A stretch of DNA of 64,000 bases from assembly GCA_003216635.1 (NCBI GenBank), contig QCIO01000004.1, forward strand, positions 35,687 through 99,686, read 5' to 3'. A program made the translations under genes and the position numbers. Numbering within the stretch: position 1 is the first letter of the stretch; every line of letters starts with the position of its first letter. The notes beneath the pieces are model-generated. The model saw only the letters and a program-made list of their open reading frames with translations, ran no database searches and was not told the DNA's origin. Positions 10,358 through 19,708 of the stretch are shown here, piece after piece. The stretch comes from Prochlorococcus sp. AG-402-L23. GTDB taxonomy: Bacteria; Cyanobacteriota; Cyanobacteriia; PCC-6307; Cyanobiaceae.

Positions 10358-11287
10358 TTAATCATCAAATCTAGAACTATTATCTCTAGGTTTCTTTTTG
10401 TTTGTTCCAACGGTATATCTACCACTTTGATTTTTTGAACTTGATCTAACTGAAGAATTTACTCTACGATTCTCACGAGTTTTTCCTACTTGATTAGAGT
10501 CTTTAAATGAAGCATCTTCTACTTGAGCTGTTGAATTTTGCTGACTAATAGGAGATCTTATAGGTTTCTTTCTTGATAGAGAAGAATCATCAGGTGAAGA
10601 AATATTATCTTGTCTAGAAACTGTCCTATTCATTCTAGGTCTTGATCCTGTTTTAACTTCATTGCGAGATAAGTTGCGTCTCTCACCAAAGTTATTTCCT
10701 TCTGATTGATTACTATTTTTAACTTCAGGAGTCTTTCTTCTTCTTCTTTTAGGTTCGTCACTTTCAAACTGATTTACTTCTCTTGTAGATGGCCTGCTTC
10801 TACTTGCAGCCGCAGAAGGAATAGCTCTTGAAACATTCATCCTACGAGATCTTCCCTCTATATAGTCTTCTTCAAATTCATCTTCTTGGGGCTTAAATCT
10901 TCTTGATGGTCTTTCAGCTTCTTCAAACCTATCGTAATCGTCATTAAATCGACCTCTAGAATTTCTAGGCACATCAGAAATAGGCTCATCATCAAAATAA
11001 GATGACCTTCTAGCTTGATCAGTAGCAACTCCCCTCAATCGTACACTTTCATATGCAAAAAAAACTGTGGTTCCTGCTAGTAAAAACTGACCAAACTGAA
11101 GGATGGGATCTAACCTCCAGCCTTGAAAAAACAATATTCCCCCGCACAAAAGTCCTATAGCTGCGAAAAAAACATCATAATCTCTTGCTAATGCAGGTTT
11201 AAAAGACCTTAAGAAATAGAGGCCTCCTCCACATACCGCTAGGACGATACCAACAATACTGGCCCAATTGAGACTAGCATTGACCAC
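10358..11287 (-). CDS. ycf66: Ycf66-family membrane protein with long basic tail
   Basis: The N-terminal ~90 residues match the Ycf66 family of cyanobacteria and plastids: three hydrophobic segments at about residues 8-26, 37-57 and 62-82, including the pattern FLRSFKPALARDYDVFFAA. The function of Ycf66 is not established. The remaining ~215 residues are a low-complexity, Arg/Ser/Asn/Lys-rich and probably disordered region, strongly basic overall, much longer than in plastid Ycf66. It starts at a GTG (11287) and lies 80 bases downstream of psbX on the same strand. Its 3' end abuts the hli gene from the opposite strand. Confidence 0.88.
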   Translation of the reverse strand: MVNASLNWASIVGIVLAVCGGGLYFLRSFKPALARDYDVFFAAIGLLCGGILFFQGWRLDPILQFGQFLLAGTTVFFAYESVRLRGVATDQARRSSYFDDEPISDVPRNSRGRFNDDYDRFEEAERPSRRFKPQEDEFEEDYIEGRSRRMNVSRAIPSAAASRSRPSTREVNQFESDEPKRRRRKTPEVKNSNQSEGNNFGERRNLSRNEVKTGSRPRMNRTVSRQDNISSPDDSSLSRKKPIRSPISQQNSTAQVEDASFKDSNQVGKTRENRRVNSSVRSSSKNQSGRYTVGTNKKKPRDNSSRFDD

Positions 11288-11367
11288 ATTCTTTCTCCAA
11301 AATTTATTTATTAAAGGGGTAATTAAATCACCCTATACATATAGTGTACTTAAATCTGCTACAAAAA

Positions 11368-11553
11368 CTAGCGTCTTCCAGTAGAAGTACGATCCAGGGA
11401 ATCTTTCTGACTGACAAAAATCAAAAATGCAGTAGCTGGAATAACGATAAGTAAAGCAGCGGCAATAAAACTACCTATCATTCCAACTGCGGAATTATTT
11501 GCAACTTCAGCAGAAAAATCAGCAGCTAGTAATAAGTTTGAAATTTGAAACAC
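11368..11553 (-). CDS. psbX: PsbX, photosystem II small subunit
   Basis: PsbX is a one-helix subunit at the edge of the PSII core near cytochrome b559 and influences plastoquinone turnover. The 61-aa protein has an N-terminal hydrophobic leader-like part ([10 protein letters not shown]) and a single membrane helix at about residues 22-49 ([20 protein letters not shown]), then a short charged tail ending in [11 protein letters not shown]. The GTG start at 11553 gives the expected length. It lies upstream of ycf66 and divergent from ycf19. The identification rests on length, helix pattern and this neighbourhood. Confidence 0.85.
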   Translation of the reverse strand: MFQISNLLLAADFSAEVANNSAVGMIGSFIAAALLIVIPATAFLIFVSQKDSLDRTSTGRR

Positions 11554-11574
11554 TTTTAAATATTAAATTCTCAA

Positions 11575-11583
11575 TTTATAATA
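11575..11583 (-). promoter_or_regulatory. Candidate -10 element for psbX
   Basis: On the minus strand the bases read TATTATAAA, containing TATTAT and TATAAA, about 22 bases upstream of the psbX GTG. No convincing -35 hexamer is seen at the right spacing, as is usual for Prochlorococcus promoters. In an AT-rich genome such a match arises easily by chance. Confidence 0.3.
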
Positions 11584-11633
11584 CGAATTAAATACGTTTA
11601 AATGGGTTATTTATTAAGATGAATTAAATAATT

Positions 11634-11948
11634 GTGATTTCCTTGCCTGTAAACTCTCTTCAAATATTAGACGTTAGTTTAGGAATTTCTCTTTCATATC
11701 TAACTATAGTTTTTCTAATAAGATTAATTCTTACTTGGTACCCAAAAATTGATTTAAGTAAAGGTTTATGGCTGTTAATATCAATACCATCAAGCTCTAT
11801 TCTTAATTTAACAAGAAAATTAATTCCCCCCATTGGAGGAGTTGATGTTGGACCCGTAATTTGGATTGGAATTATAAGCTTTTTAAGAGAGATTTTAGTT
11901 GGTCAACAAGGACTTATAAAACTTGCATTACATACGCATATTGCATAA
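11634..11948 (+). CDS. ycf19: YggT/Ycf19-family membrane protein
   Basis: This 104-aa protein has the YggT (YlmG/Ycf19) layout: a first membrane helix (about residues 15-32), the conserved LILTWYPKIDLSKG loop, the segment LNLTRKLIPPIGGVDVGPV and a second helix (about 78-92). Family members help organise nucleoids and membranes in chloroplasts and cyanobacteria, and in other bacteria the gene lies near cell-division genes. It starts at a GTG, is divergent from psbX with 80 bases between them, and is convergent with accC (18 bases). Confidence 0.88.
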   Translation: MISLPVNSLQILDVSLGISLSYLTIVFLIRLILTWYPKIDLSKGLWLLISIPSSSILNLTRKLIPPIGGVDVGPVIWIGIISFLREILVGQQGLIKLALHTHIA

Positions 11949-11966
11949 AGATCATTTAAATATTTC

Positions 11967-13316
11967 TCAGTAATTTGGCAATAATTCTTCTTCTACATAT
12001 TTAGTATGTATCTTACCTTCCTTAAATTTAGATTTATTAAGTAAGGTTAGATGAAAGTTAATTGTTGTAGGAATACCAGTTACTGCGCACTCATTTAAAG
12101 CCCTATTCATACGTTTAATTGCAGTATTACGATCTTTCCCCCAGACTATTAATTTACCTATTAATGAATCATAGAAAGGAGGTATTTCATAGCCGGTATA
12201 AACATGACTATCCACTCTTACACCAGGACCACCAGGAGGAAGCCACCCAGTTATTTTTCCAGGTGATGGCCGGAAATTATGAGAAGGATCTTCAGCGTTG
12301 ATTCTGCATTCAATGGCATGACCATTTAAATGAATATCATCCTGATTAAATTCCAAGTTTGCTCCACCTGCGATTTTAATTTGCTCAGCTATTAAATCAA
12401 CTCCAGTAACCATTTCAGTAACGGGATGTTCAACTTGAATCCTAGTATTCATCTCCATAAAATAAAAATTATTATAATCATCAACTAAAAATTCAACTGT
12501 TCCAGCTCCTTCATAGCCGATACTTTTTGCCGCAGCAATAGCTGCGTTTCCCATTTTTTTTCTTAGGTCAGTATTAATTGCAGGACTAGGAGACTCTTCT
12601 AATAACTTCTGATGTCTTCTTTGAACTGAACAATCCCTCTCTCCTAAATGAACAACATTACCCGACCTATCCGCTAAAATTTGAATTTCTACATGTCTTG
12701 GCTTTTTTATAAATTTCTCCATATATAATCCATCATTACCAAAAGCTGCTTCTGCTTCACCTTGAGCTGCTTTAAACATTTTTTCAAGATTATCAGAGTT
12801 TTCAACCAGCCTCATACCTCTACCACCTCCTCCAGCAGTCGCTTTGATAATTACCGGATAGCCTATATCATTTGCCAATTTATAAGCCTCATCAACATTT
12901 GATAACAAGCCTTTGCTACCAGGTACTGTCGGAACTCCAACTGATTCCATAGTTTCTTTAGCTGTAGATTTATCTCCCATAGATCTAATAGCTTTAGGAG
13001 ATGGGCCAATAAAAACTATGCCGTGATCATTACACATCTCAGCAAATTTATCATTTTCAGCAAGAAATCCATAACCAGGATGAATAGCATCAACTCCTCT
13101 CGAAGTAGCAGCAGCAAGTATATTTGGAATATTTAAATAACTCTTATTACTTAACGAATCACCAACGCAAACCGCTTCATCAGCAAGCTGAACATGCAAT
13201 GCTTTTTTATCTACAGTGCTAAAAACTGCAACGGTTGCAATACCAAGTTCTCTACAACTTCTAACAATTCGTAAAGCTATTTCTCCACGATTAGCAATTA
13301 AAACTTTTTCAACCAT
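11967..13316 (-). CDS. accC: AccC, biotin carboxylase subunit of acetyl-CoA carboxylase
   Basis: Biotin carboxylase uses ATP and bicarbonate to carboxylate the biotin on AccB, the first step of fatty acid synthesis. The 449-aa protein starts with [17 protein letters not shown], has the ATP-grasp glycine-rich loop [10 protein letters not shown] near residue 165 and the catalytic [14 protein letters not shown] near residue 290. The length is normal for the stand-alone bacterial enzyme. Its partner accB lies ~38 kb away next to efp, so the two subunits are not in one operon. A gap of 261 bases separates its start from the tRNA gene. Confidence 0.97.
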   Translation of the reverse strand: MVEKVLIANRGEIALRIVRSCRELGIATVAVFSTVDKKALHVQLADEAVCVGDSLSNKSYLNIPNILAAATSRGVDAIHPGYGFLAENDKFAEMCNDHGIVFIGPSPKAIRSMGDKSTAKETMESVGVPTVPGSKGLLSNVDEAYKLANDIGYPVIIKATAGGGGRGMRLVENSDNLEKMFKAAQGEAEAAFGNDGLYMEKFIKKPRHVEIQILADRSGNVVHLGERDCSVQRRHQKLLEESPSPAINTDLRKKMGNAAIAAAKSIGYEGAGTVEFLVDDYNNFYFMEMNTRIQVEHPVTEMVTGVDLIAEQIKIAGGANLEFNQDDIHLNGHAIECRINAEDPSHNFRPSPGKITGWLPPGGPGVRVDSHVYTGYEIPPFYDSLIGKLIVWGKDRNTAIKRMNRALNECAVTGIPTTINFHLTLLNKSKFKEGKIHTKYVEEELLPNY

Positions 13317-13577
13317 TATGAAATTAAATTGAAGAAATGAAAATGACTTAAAATAAAAAATTCTTTGCCAAAGTATTTAACAAAACTTTTTTAGTGTTCA
13401 AAGGACATTTTTTACAATACAACCTAGAACGTTATATATGTATAAATATTTGTTTTATGCAATAGAAAAATAATTCATCATATTCAAAAATAGTCTTTTT
13501 GAACTACATCTTTATTTCAGCCAATAATGTATTATATTTCTAAGGTTTAGGCATCCCCCGGTTACTGAAAACCCTTT

Positions 13578-13659
13578 GCGGACGTGGCGGAATTGGTAGA
13601 CGCGCACGTCTAAGGAGCGTGTGGCTTCGGCCTTGCGAGTTCAAGTCTCGCCGTCCGCA
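13578..13659 (+). tRNA. trnL: tRNA-Leu, anticodon AAG
   Basis: A complete class II cloverleaf is visible. The acceptor stem GCGGACG pairs with CGTCCGC, followed by A at 13659. The D-arm contains AATTGGTAGA. The anticodon stem CACGT/GCGTG closes loop CTAAGGA, giving anticodon AAG at 13612-13614. There is a long variable arm (TGGCTTCGGCCT), and T-arm GCGAG/CTCGC encloses TTCAAGT. The CCA end is not encoded. The long variable arm and overall sequence fit leucine. A34 would need deamination to inosine to read CUC as well as CUU. Confidence 0.95.
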
Positions 13660-13683
13660 TTTAATGTATTCTGTTTAACTGCA

Positions 13684-14949
13684 ATGCAAAAAAAATCAGT
13701 TGCAGTAGTTATAGTTTCCAATGGTCCTGGTGAATTAGCGACATGGGTAAATCCTGTAGTGGATGAGCTTAACAAAATAAATAAATCCCTATGTGATGAC
13801 AATAAACTCGATTTCACTCTTAGGTTAGTCCTAGTTCCTTGCCCAAATGCCACTGGTAAAGAATTTTTAGTTGCAAATTCATGGAATAAATTCGAATTAA
13901 TTACAAAATCCAAAAGTTTTTGGAAGTTATTAATAAAGCCACAATCTTTTGCGAATTGGCCACAAAAAGGGATCGTTCTTTTCCTTGGCGGAGATCAATT
14001 TTGGAGTATTTTATTAGCTAAAAGATTAGGTTATTTAAATATTACATATGCTGAATGGGTTTCGCGATGGCCTCAATGGACCAACGAAATTGCTGCTATG
14101 AATATAAAAGTAAAAGAGTTAATACCTAAAAGATATAAATATAAATGTAAGGTCATTGGCGATTTGATGGCAGATATCAAAATTAATAGTGAAATATCAT
14201 TAAGAAATAAAGAAAAAAACTACATTGCATTGATGCCTGGTTCTAAAAAAGCAAAGCTTTCTGTTGGAATTCCTTTCTTCTTAGAAGTTGCAGATCATAT
14301 AGCGGAAGAAAATCAAAATATAAATTTTATAATTCCAATTGCCCCAACCACTAATAAAAGTGAATATTTATTTTTTCAAAGCGAAAGAAATCCAATTGCG
14401 AAATATTACTCATCAAAAATCAAAAAAATTAAAAACTTCAAAGACTCTCCTTTTGATTTCATAATTGAAACATCAAAAAATACAAAAATTTATCTGATAA
14501 AAAAACATCCTTGCTTTGAAATATTAAAAGAATGTGATCTTGCAATTACAACTGTAGGAGCAAATACTGCAGAATTAGCAGCAATTACTCTTCCAATGTT
14601 AGTTGTTCTACCAACTCAACATTTAAATATGATGAATGCCTGGGATGGTATTTTTGGAGTAATTGGGAAAATTTCCTTCGTAAATAGATTCTTAACTTTT
14701 ATAGTTAAAAATTTTTATTTTAAAAAAAAGAAGTTTTTTTCTTGGCCAAATATTAAAGCTAAAAGAATGATTGTCCCTGAAAGGATAGGTAATATTTCGC
14801 CAAGAAAAATTGCAAGAGAAGTATTATTTCTTATTAAAAATAAAGATCAATTAAAAAGTATTAAGGATAATCTACACAAAGAAAGAGGCGATAAAGGTGC
14901 TGCAAAAAAACTTGCTTCTATAATTTTTAATTCAATAAAAAAACTTTGA
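13684..14949 (+). CDS. LpxB-like glycosyltransferase family protein (lipid-A-disaccharide synthase related)
   Basis: The reading frame is open back into the tRNA, but the first sensible start is the ATG at 13684, giving 421 aa (MQKKSVAVVIVSNGPGELAT). The N-terminus and the C-terminal segments ITTVGANTAELAAITLPMLV and VVLPTQHLNMM have the fold pattern of LpxB/GT-B enzymes, and LMPGSKKAKL near the middle matches the nucleotide-sugar side. Cyanobacteria carry such LpxB-like proteins whose exact substrate is not established, so I do not assign lpxB. It lies 24 bases downstream of tRNA-Leu and is convergent with the PRC-barrel gene (3 bases). Confidence 0.75.
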   Translation: MQKKSVAVVIVSNGPGELATWVNPVVDELNKINKSLCDDNKLDFTLRLVLVPCPNATGKEFLVANSWNKFELITKSKSFWKLLIKPQSFANWPQKGIVLFLGGDQFWSILLAKRLGYLNITYAEWVSRWPQWTNEIAAMNIKVKELIPKRYKYKCKVIGDLMADIKINSEISLRNKEKNYIALMPGSKKAKLSVGIPFFLEVADHIAEENQNINFIIPIAPTTNKSEYLFFQSERNPIAKYYSSKIKKIKNFKDSPFDFIIETSKNTKIYLIKKHPCFEILKECDLAITTVGANTAELAAITLPMLVVLPTQHLNMMNAWDGIFGVIGKISFVNRFLTFIVKNFYFKKKKFFSWPNIKAKRMIVPERIGNISPRKIAREVLFLIKNKDQLKSIKDNLHKERGDKGAAKKLASIIFNSIKKL

Positions 14950-14952
14950 CAA

Positions 14953-15996
14953 TTACCAGGGATCATCAATTTCAAACTTTTCTGCTTTTTTATTATCTTG
15001 AACTAAATTTTGTTCATCTATTGGTTCAATATCTAAAGTTTCAGTTGCATTTTGAATTGGTCTTTTCGAAGCTAAATTAGTAGTTGATTGTCTCTTTTGC
15101 TTAAAATCAATATTGTTTTTTTCATCTATTTGATTAACACTATTTTGATTCTCGATCTGATCAGAATAATCATTATCCATGTATAGCTTTTTTCTGTTAT
15201 TTATTTCTTCTGAAGAACCCTTTATCTCAACATATTCAAGTTCATCTTCATAATCATCTTCATAATCATCTTGTTCAACAACTTCTTCATATTCCTCGAC
15301 CAAATTGTTTTGCTGTTCTGATTCAGACCCTGAAAGTAACTGATTCTCAACAGGTACAAGATTTGCTGAGTATCCATTTGCTTCCCTTTCATCCCATGAA
15401 GAACCCCCGACTCCAAGTTTCTCAAGTAGTCCACTACTTAGTTGCTTCAATTTCTCTTCAGCACCTTCATAAACAATAATCCTGTCGGTACCACTACTTA
15501 CAATTTCCTCAACAGGTATTTCCCAAGTACTTAAAACTCCCTCACCTAAAAGGGGAACACCAACAGCACCCATAACAAGAGATATCAAATCCCCAGTCTC
15601 AATATCAAAAGAAAAGCCAAGAACTCTTCCTAAAAGTTGTCCAGATTCTGTAATCACTTGACAATTAATGACCTTCACATATCTTTCTGGAGAAAAACTC
15701 TCACTCAAAGAATCTAGGGAGTCAACTAATATGACATCTCCAACTTGCTTTATGCTTTCTAAAGGCATCCATTTTGGCAAACCTGGTAAAAATCTTGTAA
15801 GTGGATTATCTCTTAGTCCCAAAGCGACCACCTCTCTTCTATCGATATCAACAACGACTTCGCCAACTACGCCTAGCCGCCTCCCAGTATCAGTAGTTAT
15901 CACTTGTGTTCCCATTAATTCTGATCTTAACCATAAACGTTCGCTAGGAATCGAGTTAGGAATATTCTTATTAGCAGATGTGTTAGACAAGCTCAT
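14953..15996 (-). CDS. Double PRC-barrel domain protein with acidic tail
   Basis: The 347-aa protein has two PRC-barrel-like units. The first spans about residues 25-95 (LMGTQVITTDTGRRLGVV, VVVDIDRREVVALGL) and the second about 105-190 (CQVITESGQLLGRVLGFSFD, then TDRIIVYEGAEEKL). PRC barrels occur in the RNA-processing protein RimM and in the photosynthetic reaction centre H subunit. The C-terminal ~140 residues are acidic, with a YEDDYEDE tract, and look disordered. The gene follows smc on the same strand after 45 bases, so they may share a transcript. Its function in cyanobacteria is not known to me. Confidence 0.85.
   Translation of the reverse strand: MSLSNTSANKNIPNSIPSERLWLRSELMGTQVITTDTGRRLGVVGEVVVDIDRREVVALGLRDNPLTRFLPGLPKWMPLESIKQVGDVILVDSLDSLSESFSPERYVKVINCQVITESGQLLGRVLGFSFDIETGDLISLVMGAVGVPLLGEGVLSTWEIPVEEIVSSGTDRIIVYEGAEEKLKQLSSGLLEKLGVGGSSWDEREANGYSANLVPVENQLLSGSESEQQNNLVEEYEEVVEQDDYEDDYEDELEYVEIKGSSEEINNRKKLYMDNDYSDQIENQNSVNQIDEKNNIDFKQKRQSTTNLASKRPIQNATETLDIEPIDEQNLVQDNKKAEKFEIDDPW
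15241..15272. repeat. Short in-frame 12-base tandem repeat
   Basis: The unit ATCTTCATAATC repeats about 2.6 times. On the minus strand it encodes part of the acidic YEDDYEDE tract of the PRC-barrel protein. The 12-base period keeps the reading frame, so copy number could vary without breaking the gene. Confidence 0.75.
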
Positions 15997-16041
15997 AAAT
16001 TTCTTTTTATCATTCTGACGTATAAATTTAAAAAAGTGGGT

Positions 16042-19000
16042 TTATGCAGCATTTGGTAACCCAAGAACTTGAGTATTAGCACCTCTTGCTTGCGCAACTC
16101 CAATTGTTCGTTCAGACGCACTAATCATAGGCCTTCTATGACTTACGACTATAAATTGAGCATTTGATGACTGATTAGATATTAATTTTGATAATCTTTC
16201 AACATTTATACCATCTAAGAAACTATCAACCTCATCTAATGCATAAAAAGGTGAAGGTTTATACTTTTGCAAAGCAAATAAAAAACTTAAAGCGGTTAAC
16301 GACTTTTCACCACCTGACATAGAGGCTAATCTTCTGACATTTTTTCCCTTAGGATGAGCCACTAAAGTTAATCCTCCTTCTAAAGGAGAATTAGGATTTT
16401 CAAGTTGAAGAAATCCATCTCCATCCGATAAATTTGCAAAAATTTCTCTAAAATGCCTATCAACTTCTATAAATGCTTGCATAAAAGCCTCCTGACGCAT
16501 CGTAGATACAGTTTCTATTCTCAGCAATAATTCAGATCTTTCATTAGATAGAATTTCTAATTTTTCTCGCAAACCATTTAATCTCTCAATTAATTCCTCT
16601 AATTCATCAAGAGCCAACATATTAACAGGTTCTAAGCTTTGTAATTTTGCATTTATGATCGAGATTTCTGATTGCAAAGATTCAAGACTCTTCCCTTCAT
16701 ATTCTCCAAACTGCGGGGAAGGATTAGGTAGATCTTTTTTATAATTTTCTAATTTTATTTTCTCGCTCCTAATCTCTTCTTTAAGAGAATGCATATCCCT
16801 TTCAAGATATTCAAGCTTCAACAGATAGTTATTATATTCTTGCCTTTTATTTGAAATTGAAGAGTTTAATTCATCTCTTTTCCTTCTCAATAAACCTAAA
16901 TCCTTCTCTAAAGAATTTTTTTGACTATCGAGATCTAAAAGCTCTTTTTTAAATTCATCTCTTTTTTCTATCCATTCACTATGAGCAATTGCTAGTTGTT
17001 TAATAGATTCCTGCAGGTTTTTTTCTTGTAGTAAAGTAATTTTTAATGAATTATTGATACGCTCTTTATTTAAAGCAAATTGATTCTTTTTATCTAGTAA
17101 TGTATCTCTTTCCTTAATAAGTAATTCAAGTTTTTTATCAAGATTATTAAAATCCTTATTAAAATCTATTAATGATGATTTTTGATTTTTTTCATAATTA
17201 GCCTTTTGAATGATTTGTAATTGATCAAACTTATCAAGAAAAGGCTTCAATTCATTTTTTAAATGATCTAACTCGTTAACTAATAAATTATTAACATTAT
17301 CAAGTTTATTTAATCTCGATTTACAATCCTCAATTCTTTGTGAGACAGCCTTGAGAGAATCTTGATTTACTTCAATTTCTTTATTAAATGATGCACAATC
17401 CTTAATTATTTGGCTGCGGTTAGAATTTAATTTACTAAGTCTATTATTTTTTATTATCAAATCATTATTTGACTCTTTTAAAGCTTCTTCGATAACTAAT
17501 AATCTTTCTTTTGTAGGACTGGAATCATCAATATCATTATTAATTCCAAACCTATAAGCCAAATCTTTATTTAACTTGCTGCCTCCTGTAATAGCACCAC
17601 TTGCTTCTAATAATTCACCACCTAAGGTAACCAACCTATTTTTTTGTGTAGACGACCTAGCTGAAGATAAGTCTGAAAAAACCAAAGTATCTCCAAAAAC
17701 ATATCGAAAAACATCTGAATAGACTTCATCAAAAGTAATTAGATTAATAGCTTTATCAATAAATCCATTCTCCCTGTTATTATCAAATCTTGAAATTGCA
17801 TAATTCTTTTTTGGACTTTTAATTCTATTTAAAGGTAAAAAAGTTAATCTACCCGCTTTCTTCTTTTTAAGGATTTCAATTGCTTTAGCTGCAATATGAT
17901 CATTGTCAACAACAATTTGTCCGAGTCTATTTCCAGCAGCAATTTCTAATGCATATCTATTTTTCTCACTGACCTCACCAAGTTGAGCTACATAACCATG
18001 TATACCCTCTAACCCTGCTTCTAAGAGAATTCTGAGAGCATATGAACCTCTAGATTCATTTAAAGCTTCCTTCCTGCTTTCGAATCTAGATAAATCCTTT
18101 TCAAGTCTTAATTGCTCGTTGTTTAGCCTTGATTTAGTTTTAATTAATAAATCAATTTCATTTTTTAAAGAATTAATTTCTGAGCTATTACTTGCCAAGT
18201 TTTTATTCTTTGTATCGGAAGTCTCTTTTTTTCTTTGATTTCCCTCAAAAAGTTTCTGCTTTTCTAACTCTAAGGCGTCAATCTGAGACAATATCTCATC
18301 TTTTTGAATATTATTTTGAATAGTTTCTTCTTCAACTTTCCTTTTTTTTATTTCCAAAGGATTAATTTGATTTTTTATACTTTCAAGCTCAGCATTTAAT
18401 TTGATACTTTGTTTTGAGAATTCTCCAGATTCTCCAGCCGCATCAGAAAGTTTTTTTCTGGATTCTTTATGTTTTACAGTTTGATCATCAATTTGCAAGT
18501 TCAATTGATATAAAAAATTATCATTAAAATTTTCTTGTCTCATCTTTTCTGACTCGATATTCCTCTTGGAAATTGCAATTTCATCTCTCTGCTTTTGTAA
18601 TTTAATACCTTCTTCTTTATTCAAATTTGATATCCTATCAAGTTCTCTCAGGCTAGAATTAATACTTCCAATATCAGAATTCACTTTTATCAATTTATCC
18701 TCTCCTTTATCCTTAAGCTCATCTACCAGTATTTTCAAAGCATCTTCTAATACTGATATTTCTTTATTAATAGATTCTTTTTGTTTATTAAATAAAATTT
18801 TATTTTTTTCAATTTCAGTTTCTTTTTTTTCTATAGATTCAAGATGCTTAACTTGTTTATCAAAAATAAGAACTTTCTCTAATTCCATTATTTGATGCAG
18901 TTTTGCCTTTAACTCTTTATATCGCTTTGCTTTTTCACATTCTTTTTCAAGCTTATTTTTACTAGATTGCAATTCATTTTCTAAAATTTCACATCTTTCT

Positions 19001-19632
19001 TGTCTTTCAAAAACATCATTTAATTTTGCATTAGTTTGTTCTATTCTTGTATCAAAAAGTGCTACTCCTGCTAATTCATCAATAAGATTTCTCCTCTCTT
19101 TATTATTCATTGATACTATTCTTGTTACATCACCCTGCATAACAACATTACTACCCTCAGGATCAACACTAATATCCCTTAATATTCTTTGTATTTGTTG
19201 CAAGGTACATTGTTTTCCATCGGAAGTATAAGTCGAAGCATAAGAACCACCTGGCATAAGCCTTAGTTTTCTAGAAACTACCCATTCTTTTTGACCTTTA
19301 TTAAGGGCAGTTTCTTCTTCTTCTAGTTCCAAAGGCGGAAGGTCCTCTCTGGGAGACCAATCTTCAATGCTAAATTTTACCGATACAGATGTTTCGGATG
19401 ACTTACCCTCTTTAACTTTGGAGTTATTTATTAGATCTGGTAATCTTTCTGCCCTCATCCCTCTACTATTAGCTAGACCTAAACAGAATAAAATTCCATC
19501 TAAAATATTACTTTTCCCAGAACCGTTAGGCCCCGTAACCACTGTAAAACCTTCTTCAAGGGGAATTTTTACACTTCCCCCAAAAGATTTAAAATTTTCA
19601 AACTCGACCTGATTGATATGTACCAATCTCAA
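16042..19632 (-). CDS. smc: SMC chromosome condensation ATPase
   Basis: SMC dimers organise and separate chromosomes. The 1196-aa protein has Walker A GPNGSGKSN near residue 34, a long coiled coil, a hinge at about residues 520-660 (GIHGYVAQLGEV start), a second coiled coil, the ABC signature SMSGGEKSL near 1107 and Walker B YALDEVDSFLD near 1135. The length matches bacterial SMC. The frame opens with TTG at 19632; a second in-frame TTG six bases later would also fit the conserved VHINQVEFENFKSF start. No scpA or scpB lies nearby. The PRC-barrel gene follows on the same strand. Confidence 0.97.
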   Translation of the reverse strand: MRLVHINQVEFENFKSFGGSVKIPLEEGFTVVTGPNGSGKSNILDGILFCLGLANSRGMRAERLPDLINNSKVKEGKSSETSVSVKFSIEDWSPREDLPPLELEEEETALNKGQKEWVVSRKLRLMPGGSYASTYTSDGKQCTLQQIQRILRDISVDPEGSNVVMQGDVTRIVSMNNKERRNLIDELAGVALFDTRIEQTNAKLNDVFERQERCEILENELQSSKNKLEKECEKAKRYKELKAKLHQIMELEKVLIFDKQVKHLESIEKKETEIEKNKILFNKQKESINKEISVLEDALKILVDELKDKGEDKLIKVNSDIGSINSSLRELDRISNLNKEEGIKLQKQRDEIAISKRNIESEKMRQENFNDNFLYQLNLQIDDQTVKHKESRKKLSDAAGESGEFSKQSIKLNAELESIKNQINPLEIKKRKVEEETIQNNIQKDEILSQIDALELEKQKLFEGNQRKKETSDTKNKNLASNSSEINSLKNEIDLLIKTKSRLNNEQLRLEKDLSRFESRKEALNESRGSYALRILLEAGLEGIHGYVAQLGEVSEKNRYALEIAAGNRLGQIVVDNDHIAAKAIEILKKKKAGRLTFLPLNRIKSPKKNYAISRFDNNRENGFIDKAINLITFDEVYSDVFRYVFGDTLVFSDLSSARSSTQKNRLVTLGGELLEASGAITGGSKLNKDLAYRFGINNDIDDSSPTKERLLVIEEALKESNNDLIIKNNRLSKLNSNRSQIIKDCASFNKEIEVNQDSLKAVSQRIEDCKSRLNKLDNVNNLLVNELDHLKNELKPFLDKFDQLQIIQKANYEKNQKSSLIDFNKDFNNLDKKLELLIKERDTLLDKKNQFALNKERINNSLKITLLQEKNLQESIKQLAIAHSEWIEKRDEFKKELLDLDSQKNSLEKDLGLLRRKRDELNSSISNKRQEYNNYLLKLEYLERDMHSLKEEIRSEKIKLENYKKDLPNPSPQFGEYEGKSLESLQSEISIINAKLQSLEPVNMLALDELEELIERLNGLREKLEILSNERSELLLRIETVSTMRQEAFMQAFIEVDRHFREIFANLSDGDGFLQLENPNSPLEGGLTLVAHPKGKNVRRLASMSGGEKSLTALSFLFALQKYKPSPFYALDEVDSFLDGINVERLSKLISNQSSNAQFIVVSHRRPMISASERTIGVAQARGANTQVLGLPNAA

Positions 19633-19708
19633 GTCTCAATAGCTAAATAAGAATAACTAATTTGCAAAAATTCACAATAGAAATATTACGTTTATTTATA
19701 AATGTATA

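Noticed and set aside
11320..11339. Imperfect inverted repeat AGGGTGATTTAATTACCCCT between psbX and ycf66
   Set aside because: A possible terminator or attenuator, but the stem is mismatched and no T run follows. It was not strong enough to list.
13621..13683. Open frame extending the LpxB-like gene back through the 3' half of tRNA-Leu
   Set aside because: It would translate the tRNA gene itself; the conserved protein sequence begins at the ATG at 13684.
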